Assembly: GCA_008360955.1 (NCBI GenBank)
Contig: LUCM01006585.1
Span: 1 to 64,000 of the forward strand
From: Fasciolopsis buskii
Taxonomy: Eukaryota; Platyhelminthes; Trematoda; Plagiorchiida; Fasciolidae
Reading direction: 5' to 3'
DNA length: 64,000 nt
Part shown: one piece after another, positions 37,423 through 48,905 of the stretch
Layout: each line of letters begins with the position of its first letter
Numbering within the stretch: the first letter of the stretch is position 1
Made by a program: the position numbers and the translations under genes
Notes under the pieces: generated by a model
Database searches by the model: none
What the model was told of the DNA's origin: nothing
Seen by the model: only the letters and a program-made list of their open reading frames with translations

Positions 37423-37493
37423 CGCCCCAACTGGGACACGAACCCGGGACGAACGATTGTGAGTCGAACGCCTTAGCCATTACGCTACCGGGC
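37423..37493 (-). ncRNA. tRNA-Val(CAC)-like SINE head, left arm of compound 2
   Basis: The cleanest of the four heads, because the 7-bp insertion of compound 1 is absent. From GCCCGG through box A and the CTCACAA anticodon loop it leads to a CCCGGGTTCGTGTCCC T-arm and a GGGGCGC end. Box A and box B are intact; the anticodon stem is still mismatched. Confidence 0.72.
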
Positions 37494-37796
37494 AGGCTCT
37501 GAACGGTTTGTTGAACTTCATCACATGATCATGTTGCACCTATCCGTCATTGATTTGCACGGTTACTGTCCGCTAGCTGACAGCGATCGACCCCTACTGA
37601 TAGATGACTTCTCTGCAGGTAGCCTAAGTACGACGAAGGCCTTGGATATGACCTACACAGCTTGATTACTTGATGCATTTAATTAGTAGGAGATTGAATG
37701 GGTCAATCGCTGTGAGCTAATGGACAGTAACCGTGCAAATCAGTGACGAATAGGTGCAACATCATGTGGTGAAGTTCAACAAACCGTTCAGAGCCT

Positions 37797-37872
37797 GCCC
37801 GGTAGCGTAATGGCTAAGGCGTTCGACTCACAATCGTTCGTCCTTGTTCGAGTTCGCGTCCCAGTTCGGGCG
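37797..37872 (+). ncRNA. tRNA-Val(CAC)-like SINE head, right arm of compound 2
   Basis: Same as 25081-25156 except that box B is GAGTTCGCGTCC here. It keeps the GCCCG/CGGGC acceptor pairing and the CAC anticodon. It faces away from the left-arm head, so both promoters would transcribe outward from the spacer. Confidence 0.7.
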
Positions 37873-38941
37873 CGGTCCATATGCACTGCTCATGATTCCT
37901 AACAAGGATGAAACAGCTGTACAGTGCTTCCATGGTTTCTTTATGGTGAGTTGGGCGATGATATCACATGGTGAATTATTTCATGAAAACATTCAATCTC
38001 CTACTACTAAAATAGATCAGAACATCTTGGATGCAGATTCAGTGAGAGTTATCGAGACTGTAGTGTCACTACAATAAATTAATCAGTTCTCTGTGTGGTA
38101 GTTGGCAAGCTTAGCTGTTCCTTCAGGACTTTGGTGTTTCGGTTTCGAGGTTCCCAATGAAGAGAGCCTTTTAACTGATCATCTTGACAAAGTCCTGGAT
38201 TGCAAAAGCGGGTAAATTTAAATTATTCAAACAAGGAGATAGCAATCACGGATCTCACGTGTGCATGTCTGGCCATCAGCAAATACGGTGTTTTTATTCT
38301 AGGTTATCACAAATTCTGATTAGCTCAACTATTCGTCTACTGTTTGTCTAGACCTCAGAATAACAGTTAGGTTCTCGTCAGGTGCATGAGAAACCGGAAG
38401 GACGGGATGACGAGCATAAACGGTTAGGCGATAAAGAACAATGGTAAGCACATTGCGAATGTTGCATGCAGATACGTGCGTGGGGGAGTGAAAGATATAT
38501 TATGAAAAATCACGACCTGTATCACCTGGTGCGTGAAAGTAATGAAAAGTTGAAAAATGCACTTATCAGGATTTCAGCAGCTGATCAGTAAATGTCGCTG
38601 ACCTTCACTTTGTCATGACGACTTTTCAAAGAATTTCTGTTCTGTGATACTGTCCCGGAATTCTAACGCAACACTCAAACCGGAAACAATAGGTGATAGG
38701 TGTGATTAAACTGAGAATAAAACGCGTAAATAAGTTAACAGGCCTTCTGCTGGGACTGTCCAATTAATGTTGACCCTTCCCGGACAAAACAGAAATACCA
38801 TAGTCATTAATCTTTCATCATCCAAGATAATCTCTTAAATCGTAATTCGTTACCGTAAAACATCAACTTACTGTGACATCTGCCCAAACATAAGGATGTG
38901 CTCAGCTTCATTCGTAAATAATCTGTTCGGAAGCTTCATTA

Positions 38942-39312
38942 GCATTCTCATTAGAATCTCATTTGAATCGTTAGGAGCGTGAATGGATGGCAGATCGGTT
39001 TAAGAATCACATGGTGATTCGTGAGAGTATTTTCGTCGCTCAGGTAAGACAAACCTTCAGAAAGGGGACAGACAAAAAGCCCAAAAGTATCAGTTTCTCG
39101 TTTCAGTAGTATATTTCGTATACGGATGGGTGAACAAAATTTCCCTCGAAACGCAAAACTGGTTTGGCGATTATTGCCGCTCTTCATCCCCTTTCTGAAG
39201 GTTAGCCCTGCCTGACCGACGAAAATCCTCCTGCGAATCACCATGTGATTCTTAAATCGACTTACCATCCATTCACGCTCCTTACGATTCAAATGAGATT
39301 CTAGTGAGATAC
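38942..39312 (+). mobile_element. Foldback element with ~125-bp arms and ~115-bp loop
   Basis: The left arm (38942-39068) returns as an imperfect reverse complement at 39187-39312. Matching blocks include ATCTCATTTGAATCGT, GGAGCGTGAATGGATGG, TTAAGAATCACATGGTGATTCG and AACCTTCAGAAAGGGG. The loop (about 39078-39186), read on the minus strand, encodes a KSGNNRQTSF-type string that recurs on the plus strand at 39369-39500. There is no coding system. It is a nonautonomous inverted-repeat element of unknown class. Confidence 0.82.
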
Positions 39313-39368
39313 TAAGAAAGGAGCGCACTAGTATGATGATGGTTGGACATAATAACACCTGGTACGCC

Positions 39369-39500
39369 TACCTGAAGAGCGGCAATAACCGCGAAACCGG
39401 TCGTGTGCTTCCGGGGCAATTTCGTTCATCTGTCCTTATGGGAAATATACTGCTGAGACGGGAAACGCCATTAACATTGTTCGCGAAATTGGGGTTACCA
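39369..39500 (+). repeat. Diverged second copy of the foldback loop, opposite strand
   Basis: Starting at CTGAAGAGCGGCAATAAC, roughly 100 bp match the reverse complement of 39084-39186 at about 70 percent by eye. Conserved blocks are GAAGAGCGGCAATAA and GAAATATACT. Conceptual translations align as SGNNRETGRVLPGQF (plus) and SGNNRQTSFAFRGKF (minus), both ending in NILLxRET. The loop may thus descend from a coding piece of a larger transposon. Confidence 0.7.
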
Positions 39501-39521
39501 GTAGTCTCTCTTAGAATGTGA

Positions 39522-40901
39522 GAAAACTAGTAATTCGGTCAATCCTGAAGATGCTGGTAAGTAATAGCAATCAAATCGCCGAAACGGACTAATTTTATAT
39601 TCGCCTTTGCGCAATACATCCAAACTTAAAATTTTGTTGTTGTTTCATAACTGAGTCCCATGCGTGGGGATCACGCGCATCTCGGTTTCACATGTCCTAT
39701 GTAGAACAAGTTTTTCGGATATTTCATTTAATAGCCATTAGTTGCCGACCGAAGACAAACAGACAGGTGAAATTTATCAAAGTGAATGTTTTTCACTTCC
39801 ACTCTCCTAGTGCGACATCTGTTTGAATCAATCAGCACATCGCAATCACGATCATGATTAACAGGGAATTAGCTTTCAGAGATCCGATTTAAGATAATGC
39901 AAAAATGGAACTGCCGATGCGACTGCATTAAATATTTCACACTAGTGGAATGGTCGATTGAAATTTTACTAAGTATCAACAGATCCTGAAATCTTTCGCC
40001 GTTTATCTATATAGATGACCAAATCTTTCTCCGATGGGAATATCGAAAATATTAAGAATCAGAAATTTCTACCGCTGAGGAAAAACGACGGATGCATACC
40101 AAGAAAGATGGATGTTCCGTGAATGTTAGGTGTATAACTCCGGCTTCCGAAAGCTTATCACTTGCAGTACAGCAATAGGTTAACAATGAATTTGTTTTTG
40201 GTAGGTTGTCGCTATAGCAACGACATAAAAATTTACCTTAATCTCCTTAATTACGGATAGCAAAGTAAAAGCAGAAAGTACGTGTGACCTCTCCAAAGGC
40301 CAGGAAACAAAAGTATCACTGTCGTATAAGTTCACAGCTTTTTAGTTTACTTAAGACCTGAGGCGTAATATTCGAGATTAGATTTCAGCTTCACCGACTA
40401 ACAAGATAAATAGACACATTGCAGGTAATTCAAAAATCAAATACTAGATAGAAAAGTAAATATTTTTCTAGTTACATATAAAGTAAAAACGGTAGAACAA
40501 TGCATTATTTCATGTGGTGATAAATCTTTGACGTGAGCACCCTGATAAGCTTTGGCCAAAAAGATGTTTGAGCAACAAATAGATAAAGGAAACCGATGCC
40601 AGTTCGGAATCCACTGTTTCACATCCAACGGGCATCTGAAAGAATACATATATATATGCTTGTGTAGTGAATATGATTACATAATATCACCAACGGAGCT
40701 CATGTGCACGTTCAGTTTGGAGCAAAATCAAAAGCCGTTCAAATTAGACAAAGAACTAATCTAGACTGAAAATTCCGATCACGTAACATGGCAGCATATT
40801 GCAAATCGACATTTTTCTGTCCGATTTCAACAATGAACAACCAAACACAGGAGGCTAAGCTTTCGTTATTAGCTGTTCACCTGCTTGAAATTTTCTCATT
40901 T
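39522..40901. other. No feature seen; region beyond the innexin stop
   Basis: Intergenic or 3' untranslated sequence of the innexin gene. I could not place its polyadenylation site. The open frames (40437-40649, 40552-40764) are small and overlap on opposite strands. Confidence 0.4.
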
Positions 40902-41298
40902 CTAAACCCGATTGATGCTTTCAATGAAACGTGTTATGTCCCCTTCGGTTCCGGTGATTTTCGCTCTTTGATAATTAGACCAGAGCATTCCTGTGACATC
41001 CAGTACTATAAGGTCACTTGATATTCTGCTGACTGCCTGAAGCAAAAACACTCCGTCACAGCCCAGATCGGTGTTCACGAAGCGTGCGCATTCGGTTTCT
41101 TCTGTGTGTGATAGTTGTTTTAAAGCCTTCAGATATTGCCGAATGAAGTATACACGTCTAAAAGGAACGCACACGTTAAAAATCCATTGGAGAGTATTCA
41201 GGCTTGTCAGACCCGCAATCAGAATAAACCAGAACCATAGAAACACGTAGACTTTCTCGATGAAATAATTCACTGGAAGAACGCATTGTAACGTATAC
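40902..41298 (-). CDS. Innexin, coding exon 3 (C-terminal)
   Basis: Opens after a strong acceptor (a TTCTTTCTTCAG tract; AG at 41299-41300) and completes the Ser codon split at the end of exon 2. It begins YTLQCVLPVNYFIEK, the end of the second extracellular loop with Cys269, followed by the fourth membrane segment VYVFLWFWFILIAGL (about residues 280-300). A cytoplasmic tail of about 95 residues ends FIESINRV and a stop at 40902. The tail is of ordinary length for the family, so a further exon is not required. Confidence 0.93.
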
Positions 41299-41451
41299 CT
41301 GAAGAAAGAAGAGGCAGGAATTTCGAAAAATGATGGTTATCTCAAGGCTTGAAGATGAATTTAGTTGCTCAAACCAATACACCGTTTCAAAATTATTTTC
41401 CTCCCTTTGATTGAATCACTTTCATTATATGTCCGTTAAATAACCGACTTT

Positions 41452-42025
41452 TCAATTTACTGTACCGTGCTGTTTTGATTCAAATATTCGGCGGGTATCG
41501 GCTGAATTCGGTTGATCCTCGTGGTATTTATTCAGTCTCATTGTTCGTGACACCTGTACTAATTGATTAAAATTGTTTTCATTGTTTCTGGAATAATTTG
41601 CATAACAGGAATACATCACTTCGGGAAAGAGATTACGACCAAATATAAGTTGCAATCGGGCTAGCCCAGAGGATTCTGCAAAGCGAACAGGAAGCAGCGA
41701 TGTCCAAGTTCCACCAAGTCCGTGGCACGCAAACAGCCGATCGCAATTGGTCATTATGGTTTCTTCTATTCCAGGGTTGAACGAAGAGGGCACACTAGTT
41801 GGTTGTTCCTATTCCCATCGGAAACCATCCAACGTATGCATGATAAAGGTCCCGAAAACTGTTTTTGATCACAGTTATCCCAGTACACATTAATGTCGTG
41901 CCCACGCTCAAATGAATATCCCTTTGAAGTTTTCTGCTTTGAGCCTGGTCCGCTTCTGGCATACTACGCGAGGTAATGTTGAATTGTAAATCCTTGCTTT
42001 TGAACCCACTAATCACATTTCTCAT
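41452..42025 (-). other. Open frames inside innexin intron 2
   Basis: Two minus-strand frames (41452-41793 and 41795-42025) lie in the intron but show no innexin sequence. The join of exons 2 and 3 is exact without them. I consider them chance frames or possibly alternative exons. Confidence 0.1.
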
Positions 42026-42709
42026 CGTTCAACATGTTGAACCAACTGTACAAATGTCAGACCACAAGATAAGCCCGACTGTCATTTTGGCTTGATACGA
42101 ACCCAAATTAATAAACAAAAGCATGCGTATTGTAAATCGAATAGTAACAACCCTCCCCAAAATTGGCTACTTGTTAGGGGACTAATCTGCATGTTGTAGT
42201 GTCTGAATTTTGTTCAAAATGTACCTTTTTTCGAAAATTACAGTCGAAGTGAACTGATATGGGCACAATTTATCAGCCAATTCTCAGAAGACGTTTTGTT
42301 TCCATGTTTTGCCGATCCGCATCTCAAATTTCTGCTTGAGAAGGATCTGTTTTTTATTTTACTGAGTGAATCCACCCTTGTATACGGCATTTAACCATTT
42401 ACGCAAGTGACACTAGCGACCAGCATCAGGAATATAACTAGATTTTATCTCTACGGGATTGTTCACAGAATGTAAACTCACTGATACTGTATCTCTCTGA
42501 CTGCAGTTTGAACAGGTGTTCATAAAATTTTAGAGTAAAATAGGTTGTAACGTTCAACGATAAATATTGATTGTGAACGTCTTTTTGCTTTTTAGATTAT
42601 TTGCTTAAATGCATAGGTTGCGTGTCATGCAAGGGATCTCAACAAACAGTTGATAGTAGGCTTTTTATCCCAATAACGAATAGATGTAACTCTAAGTGGT
42701 TCATTATTC

Positions 42710-42790
42710 ATCACGAGTTCGTGATTTATAAGCACTGCTGATGGTTCCCAACAACAATGGAACAGTTGTACAGTGCCTCCATATTTTCGT
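42710..42790 (+). repeat. Decayed fragment of the tRNA-derived SINE
   Basis: From GAGTTCGTG (the remnant of box B) through CACTGCTGATGGTTCCCAAC and AACAGTTGTACAGTGCCTCC this follows the right arm of the compound elements (compare 25135-25225) with many substitutions. No palindrome partner and no intact tail are visible. It lies in innexin intron 2 and is older than the two compound copies. Confidence 0.7.
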
Positions 42791-43203
42791 AATGATTAGC
42801 TAAACATGGTAGCGCACGATGAAAAATTGCTTATTGGCCTTTGCTTTGTTGAGCAAGATAACTGTGTGCCTCATAAGTAAACTACGGTTAAACATATTTA
42901 AGCATTTTTCACTGGAATGGGAAGCTTGGTTTCTTACTGCACAGGTTTTCGAAAGTATTGAAGATTACTGCTCTCCACATTGGCTTTTGAAAAGAAATAA
43001 CAGTCCGGCTGCAACTTCGTTTGGCTTTCAGAAAATATGCTGTTATCTCATCAAGAACTCTGAAAGTGATCTGTTGCAGATACAACAGTTATCTACACAT
43101 GGTGAAACTGCAGTGGAAAAATTTGTTTTTGTTGTAATGCTAAAGGTTTTGTTTGTGTCACAACATATCTTTATGAATCAGTGACAACCTGTAAGCTAAC
43201 TCT

Positions 43204-43467
43204 TTGAATTTGAAGATAATGCTTGGTGATGCGACGAGAATTGAAGATATGGTTTGCGCTCTCGAGACCTTAGGAATCACGGGGATATTATCATTTATAT
43301 GTTACATCTGCTTGGCGATTTCAGCCTCAAAACAATATGAGGCACATCTTGGCAATGTTTTTATTCCATCATTTCTGAAAAAACGATTAGAGAGCCGTGT
43401 GGTCACTAAACGAAACTGTCCTAAACGACCATGGGTATATAGTTTAAAAAAAGTTAAAATGCTTTAA
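43204..43467 (+). CDS. Possible small plus-strand ORF inside innexin intron 2
   Basis: About 80 codons are open from an ATG near 43219. There is one membrane-like segment (GITGILSFICYICLAIS) and a basic C-terminal part (KKRLESRVVTKRNCPKRPW). An acceptor-like AAG precedes the ATG. It is antisense to the innexin transcript. No family was recognised, and it could be a chance frame. Confidence 0.15.
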   Translation: MNLKIMLGDATRIEDMVCALETLGITGILSFICYICLAISASKQYEAHLGNVFIPSFLKKRLESRVVTKRNCPKRPWVYSLKKVKML

Positions 43468-43880
43468 ATAAATTAGCGGTGCTACCAAAAATAGACTGCT
43501 CTATACGGCTGACAGCAAGTTGATTTGCTCTGGAAAAATTTTAATAGCAGGTTTTCGCTAGAAAATATCACTGAAAACTTCCTTCGAAGGCCCAATTATT
43601 CTTACGTTGATTCCGGTTCTTGACTCACGACTGCAAGTCATTTGTTTCTGACACCAAGCGTGGAAATATGTTCAGTTTTATACGATGGAGAAAATGAAAT
43701 TTACTCTTGTCGGCCGGAATGGGGAAGAAAATGTTGCTAGGGAAACAAAACCAGACAAAGAATTTGTTTCAATAATGCCTACTTGAAAATGGCACTAGAT
43801 GAAAACTGACAAATACTGTTATTCAAACTGTGTTGTTTGAATGAAACAGTCATGAACGTTTAAAGAAGCAAAGTACTCAC

Positions 43881-44520
43881 GAAGCTGGTTTGAGCTGACC
43901 AAGTTTCCTGACTTTCACGTCGCAGTAAGTCACTCGGGGAAACAGGCCGGAGACTTCCCATTGGCTACCCGTTAGTAGTTCTTGAAAGACGCGAAGTCCA
44001 AAAAGAGTGTCATTTGTTCCAATAAACCTGCGCATGATATAAATCTGCCCAATATTGTTTGCTATAAATGCTAATCTGACGAGGAGAAATAGAAGAGTAA
44101 TGTGTGTGGTAGGCGGCGCTCCCCGCAGACATCGCTTAAACACACCTCGTGTACGACGAAAACGTTTGGATGCTTCGGACAATTCTTCCAAAGCCGCAAC
44201 TAAACAACTGATTGCTTTATGGCGCAATTCTTTGTCTGGAACAGCGGCTTCCCGAGCATTCCGGAGCAAAACAGGAACACGTTTAGACCAAACCCGCCAA
44301 AATATATGCGGTATCCACGACATCATTGCTTGGCCAGCGAGCACGATGGCAACCCATTGGTAGTAGGAAATGTGTTTCACTTTGAGCATTTCGAATTCCT
44401 CCTCCGGTATAGCCTCATTAGGGAGAAGAAAATAGGTGTTCTGAACCCAGCATAAATTTTCTGCGTAGTCCTCCCAGGAGTTTGTGAATTCTTGTGGTAC
44501 CCAACAGTGTAAAGGTTTAC
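43881..44520 (-). CDS. Innexin, coding exon 2 (core of the channel protein)
   Basis: This 640-bp exon holds most of an innexin, the subunit of invertebrate gap junctions (hexameric or octameric channels in the plasma membrane that couple neighbouring cells). It starts in phase after acceptor CCCCAACAG. It encodes the first extracellular loop KPLHCWVPQEFTNSWEDY with Cys56 and Cys74, the family signature YYQWV (residues 103-107), membrane segment 2, a basic cytoplasmic loop, membrane segment 3 (about 192-212), and FPRVTYCDVKVRKLG with Cys250 of the second loop. It ends at a strong GTGAGT donor (43875-43880) after KPAS. The four loop cysteines form the disulfides required for docking. The joined gene (exons 51734-51884, 43881-44520, 40902-41298) gives 395 residues, normal for the family. 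Which innexin paralogue it is cannot be told. Plus-strand frames here are shadows. Confidence 0.97.
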
Positions 44521-46449
44521 CTGTTGGGGTAAATCAAGGAAGTAAGAAAAAGGTGTCTCAGGTTGCTTCCACGTTGGTTGTCAATGGTAAGAGAACTAAA
44601 ACCGGGACTGCCATTGGCCACCGAAAGTCATTATGATCTCATGAATAAGAGACAAATATCTAGAGCATTTCACCAATCTGCAATGTTTAGTTAGGGAGCT
44701 GTAAACACCCTTTCATCCTTTGTTCATATTTATTCGCCACTAGCTGGGTAGAAGTGGCATTACAATGAATCGAATAAAATAGGGCATTTGGCCCTACTGC
44801 AACGTGTTAGGCCGTCGGCATGCGGTGAATCGCGCAACAGATCATGTCGTTACTAAATCATAATCTTTTCACAAAATGGGATGACTCCACGACCCTGATA
44901 CTTGCGGCGTATCACAAGATGCATCACCACACTATGTCAAACGGGTATTTACTGTCACACAGGAAAAAAAGGAACTGCTATGTAATTTGGATCATTTTTA
45001 TGTTGCCCCAACTAATGCCATTTTTTATTCTGCGATAAATTGTTGGAGTCAGTCCGAATAAACCTTGGTGTCATGTTTGCAGACTTGCGTTAACTTTGAG
45101 TGGCATGAGCGATTAGCTAATAAGTTTCCCTTGACAGATGTTGAGTATTTTGTGGTTTTCAGTGCTGCCAGTTAGGTCCAGAAAGCAATGTATTTAAAAA
45201 AAGCAGAAGGCGATGCCCACGTGAACACTGTTCCCGGTCAAATTGATGCTGATTCTCGTTGTTCGCCGAAAAGCGGTATGAAATCATTGGGAATATGACT
45301 TTGTCATTCCCGAGAAATGTGTGCAGCTTTTTGCCGGTGAAATTCAAACTCAGTGGGTTTTTATCGTTAAATAAGTAGAATGGATAGTTTTTCATTCGTG
45401 TACTTGTTTTGAATATGAAATCATTATGAAATCAAAGTAAAACAATGAGCATCATTATTGAATACTATGCTGCAGGATAACTTCCAATGTACCGAATATT
45501 TCTGTCTTACTAGACGGATTATGCTTTCACGCTGCCGTTTTCATCCAGCAAACTAAATAAAAATTCTACCGTTTGCATTGCAATAATGTTCAATTGAATG
45601 CTCGACATTGAAATTGAATCGACAAATGATCACGCTGTTTGTAGCCAGAATGAGGATAGAAAACGACAGCGGTTAACAGCTCAGCAAATGGAATTGCTCT
45701 AGACCAGAGAAAACTAGTGATCCGAAAAGTCGATTTTAACTTTTATCTTGTTAGTTTCGGAAATTTTCACAATTGTTTTTTCCCCGCCCATCGTGCAATT
45801 TGAACGATGACAACATACCGATGTGACCTGAGCTAAAATAAGGCATGTTTTACAGAATTTCGAAATTTGATTTTGTACTAAAAAAAAGATTCTTGATTGT
45901 TGTTAATAAAAGAGTTTGACACTCAAAGTACAAAAGTCGTAATGGACAGAATGTTTGTTTGTCCTTACATTTTAGGATTTTTTTCTGCAAGATTCCATCG
46001 ATACAACAATGTATTAAATGCCTAGGTGAAGATTGTTCACGGATAAGGTTTCCCCCCATCGCCCATTGCTACAAGCATTGCAAGTCATAATGTGAACATG
46101 AAGAGAAAAATAATTCGTTGTTTATAGAGACTGATGGTGATCGGCAGAACAGTTAGGTGATTCCAATTTGTGGTTTGGATATTTACTTCAGATTCGTTAC
46201 ACGAAGAAATCCATTAGGTTACTTTCAATTCTCCAAGTGTGCAAGCTAATTTGTCCATTTGAAAGAATGTTATTTTTAGCATTAATGAAACAAAGCAAAT
46301 TATAATTGGAGAAATGAACTCTGCGTACCCAGAAGTGGAATTCGTGGACCACTCAGCACTTCCCACATATTATTCCTTTGGAATAAATTTGGGTTTTTGA
46401 TTAAACAAAATTTGGCATTTCGACAACTTCCAGTAACCAACTTTAGGCA

Positions 46450-46707
46450 TACCGTTTTGGTCGGCCTTTGACTGAACAATTTGCCAAAGCGAAGGATAAA
46501 TCAGTACCACTGCAATGTCATCTGGTCTACCTAATCATGAATCGAAATGTTTTCTGTTACTTTTTGAGGAAATCGACTGCTGGTGATCGTCCTGGCCATC
46601 TGCCGAAGCTTCCCTCAGCAGAGCTGTACCAAAAATGTTGGGGCACAGAGTTTCCACTCACGGACATTCTTCCTGAGTTTGAACAACAAAACTACAGTCT
46701 GATTTGA
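46450..46707 (+). CDS. Possible plus-strand exon nested in innexin intron 1
   Basis: After an acceptor-like TTTAG, 85 codons stay open to a TGA. The sequence is protein-like throughout (PLTEQFAKAKDKSVPLQCH, then STAGDRPGHLPKLPSAELY and ending EFEQQNYSLI). It would be the last exon of a gene antisense to the innexin, or a remnant of a processed copy. No family was recognised. Confidence 0.25.
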   Translation, partial: YRFGRPLTEQFAKAKDKSVPLQCHLVYLIMNRNVFCYFLRKSTAGDRPGHLPKLPSAELYQKCWGTEFPLTDILPEFEQQNYSLI

Positions 46708-48647
46708 TCACTGGATGGCTTGCCGTCTTAGGTTTCATTGCTTGGTACACAATCAAAAATAATTCATTCTGTGAAAAGTATTGATTCAGTCACTAATTCT
46801 CTTGTAGTGTTTTCCAATGCGACCAGAAGACAATCAAATTTCGCTGGAAATCTTTCGGTCAAGCGCTTTCAGCAGGGTTCGATCATGTCGCCAAGGCCTC
46901 ACAGGCCAACATCAATCAAAAGCTCCGGAATACTGTGTCCGTTTGCAAGATAACAATGAGCACAAAATGGCACTAAATTCGAAAACTTCTAAATGTACTA
47001 TTAGAAGGGTGACGTGTTGACTGCACTTGCCCATGTCCGTTGATAAAAATTTTACGTACCTTGAGGCTGGATCGGTTTCAGTTTCTAATCGAATTTGCCG
47101 ACCAGTGATGAGAATGAACATTGATCAGGGTTCCGTTGTTTTAGTTGCGCATGACCTTTTGCTCAGGTCACCCAAATGAAGGAAAACTATGACCGCAATA
47201 TATTAATTAATTAGACCGTTTTCACAACCGAACTCGCACTGTGAACAACACAAACCCAAGAAAGTACTTTGAAATTATCCGTATAAATGAAATACAAGAA
47301 GGAAAGCGCAAATCTCACTCGGACCAATCTATGGATATCATTTTACGAGAAAATTGTTGTCTATCCATTTTGTACTCTGACCTAGGAAATCCACTGTCCC
47401 AATTCACAACTATAAGTTTAGTATCCCATTGGCCAGATATCCAACCGGTAGACACTAGCCTGTGACAGAATGCTAGATTTTCCGAGTCCTTTTATTGCCG
47501 TTCATAAATAAAACACAGATGTTTGTCACCTAGGTGATTATTTGTTCCGAACATTCCGTTTATCTTTAGAGATACTTGCAACTGCAGTGCACCCTGTTCT
47601 TTTTGAATGTTTGTCAAATTGTGGACAATATTTATGCGCTACTTTGACACATCTACTTTGAATACAGGGCAGCTGCAGACATCACAGTCTGAAAAACACG
47701 TCCTTTTCATTTTGGTCATAACGCTTCATTCTGAATGGACGTTGTTGCATTAAAATTTTTGTAAATAGCCCTTGAGCAGATGCCGACCTACAAACAAGAC
47801 AACTTTGCCAGCAATAGATTAAACTAAGAAGTTGGAAAAATAAATCGGCTGCATCATAGAGATAAAAAAGATTAGGGAGAATGTGTTGAAACTGATGAGT
47901 TGTTCAGCTCACTTCAGACCCAAAAATCGGTCGATGTGCGGGCGTTGATCAGGAGACTTTGCAATGTTCGCTCATGCAAATCCAGTGATAGCGTGCACAC
48001 GCACATGTACCAATTTTCGACTTGATACAGACAAGAAATGCGACACAGTTCTTCCCGTCTGTAAAAGTCCAAAGGTTCTACTCATGATAGCAAGTTTGAA
48101 GACGTTTACATCATTGCAAATGTCCCATATGCATCAAAATGGGATACTTGATTAAGCCTTTTAGTCCTTTCAAGCATGTATACAAAATGATTGATTACGG
48201 AACAGCTGATTGTCGGATACATTTTGCAACCCAGCAATGTGGTCTTCATTTTTTGTATTTGGCTATGAAATTGTTATATTCTAAATGCCAAACCAAGTAA
48301 GTCATCAAAATCTTTTTTCAAAGCACCACACTGGGTTACGACCAACACCAATTTTCAAAGCTATTGCAGAGCGGAGCTGGCTTCATATCATTCTTCCTGT
48401 CAGGGATTTTAAACAAATTTTCCGCCATGTATTGCAACCAGTATCAATCCAAATGAGTCCGATTTACAGTACATTTTGCAGCCTAGGTCAGACACAAAGA
48501 CAATTTCCCGAAAAACGTGTTATCATAAATTGGGAATGTCAACCCAACTTAACGAAAATCATGTTCTGCTTTTATCGAACCCTGTAAGAAATTCTAATGT
48601 GTTATACAACAAAATTTAAGCGATGTATTTTGCCTTCAACCTTGCAG

Positions 48648-48743
48648 CATACAAAGCAAATATACCGTTACCGGTTAACGGTGCCCTGGAAAGTTTATAT
48701 GCATCCGGTATTCCAAGATGATTGGAAGAAGTCTGAATTGCAG
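48648..48743 (+). CDS. Possible 96-bp plus-strand exon nested in innexin intron 1
   Basis: Bounded by a strong acceptor (TTTTGCCTTCAACCTTGCAG) and a CAG/GTGCCT donor. It encodes 32 residues beginning HTKQIYRYRLTVPWK. Phase is 0 at both ends. Such an interval is open by chance fairly often, so the splice pair is the main support. Confidence 0.18.
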
Positions 48744-48905
48744 GTGCCTTCGAATTGCTCTGGGTTCTGAATATTTGGGTCCAACGTAGGTTTTGCAAAT
48801 TTTCCCGTCGGAGTTTCTTCAGTACGGCATCCGTTGACGATTAATTCTGACGGGTGTCGGACCAAGTATCTCATCATCATCACCAACATCATCGACATCT
48901 TCTAG

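Larger units (their letters stand above)
37313..38013 (+). mobile_element. Inverted dimer of tRNA-derived SINE (compound element 2)
   Basis: Near-identical to 24564-25269 in arms and spacer, with the spacer in the same orientation. It is bracketed by a perfect 12-bp direct repeat, AGATCAGAACAT, at 37301-37312 and 38014-38025. Unlike compound 1, its left end starts at GAAAGAATTCACC and lacks the tail. Its right end has the full tail, ending CTACTACTAAAAT. A 12-bp duplication is typical of LINE-driven insertion. The element is not coding; a plus-strand frame (37844-38077) over it is fortuitous. Confidence 0.88.

Noticed and set aside
44055..44455. Plus-strand frames of 78 and 102 codons
   Set aside because: They lie antisense within innexin exon 2 and have no domain of their own.
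48661..48710. Resemblance to a trematode spliced-leader RNA (TTAACGGT, CCCTG, TATATGCAT-like order)
   Set aside because: The spacing is wrong, the donor after GCATGG is missing and no Sm site or downstream stem was found. The match is too loose.
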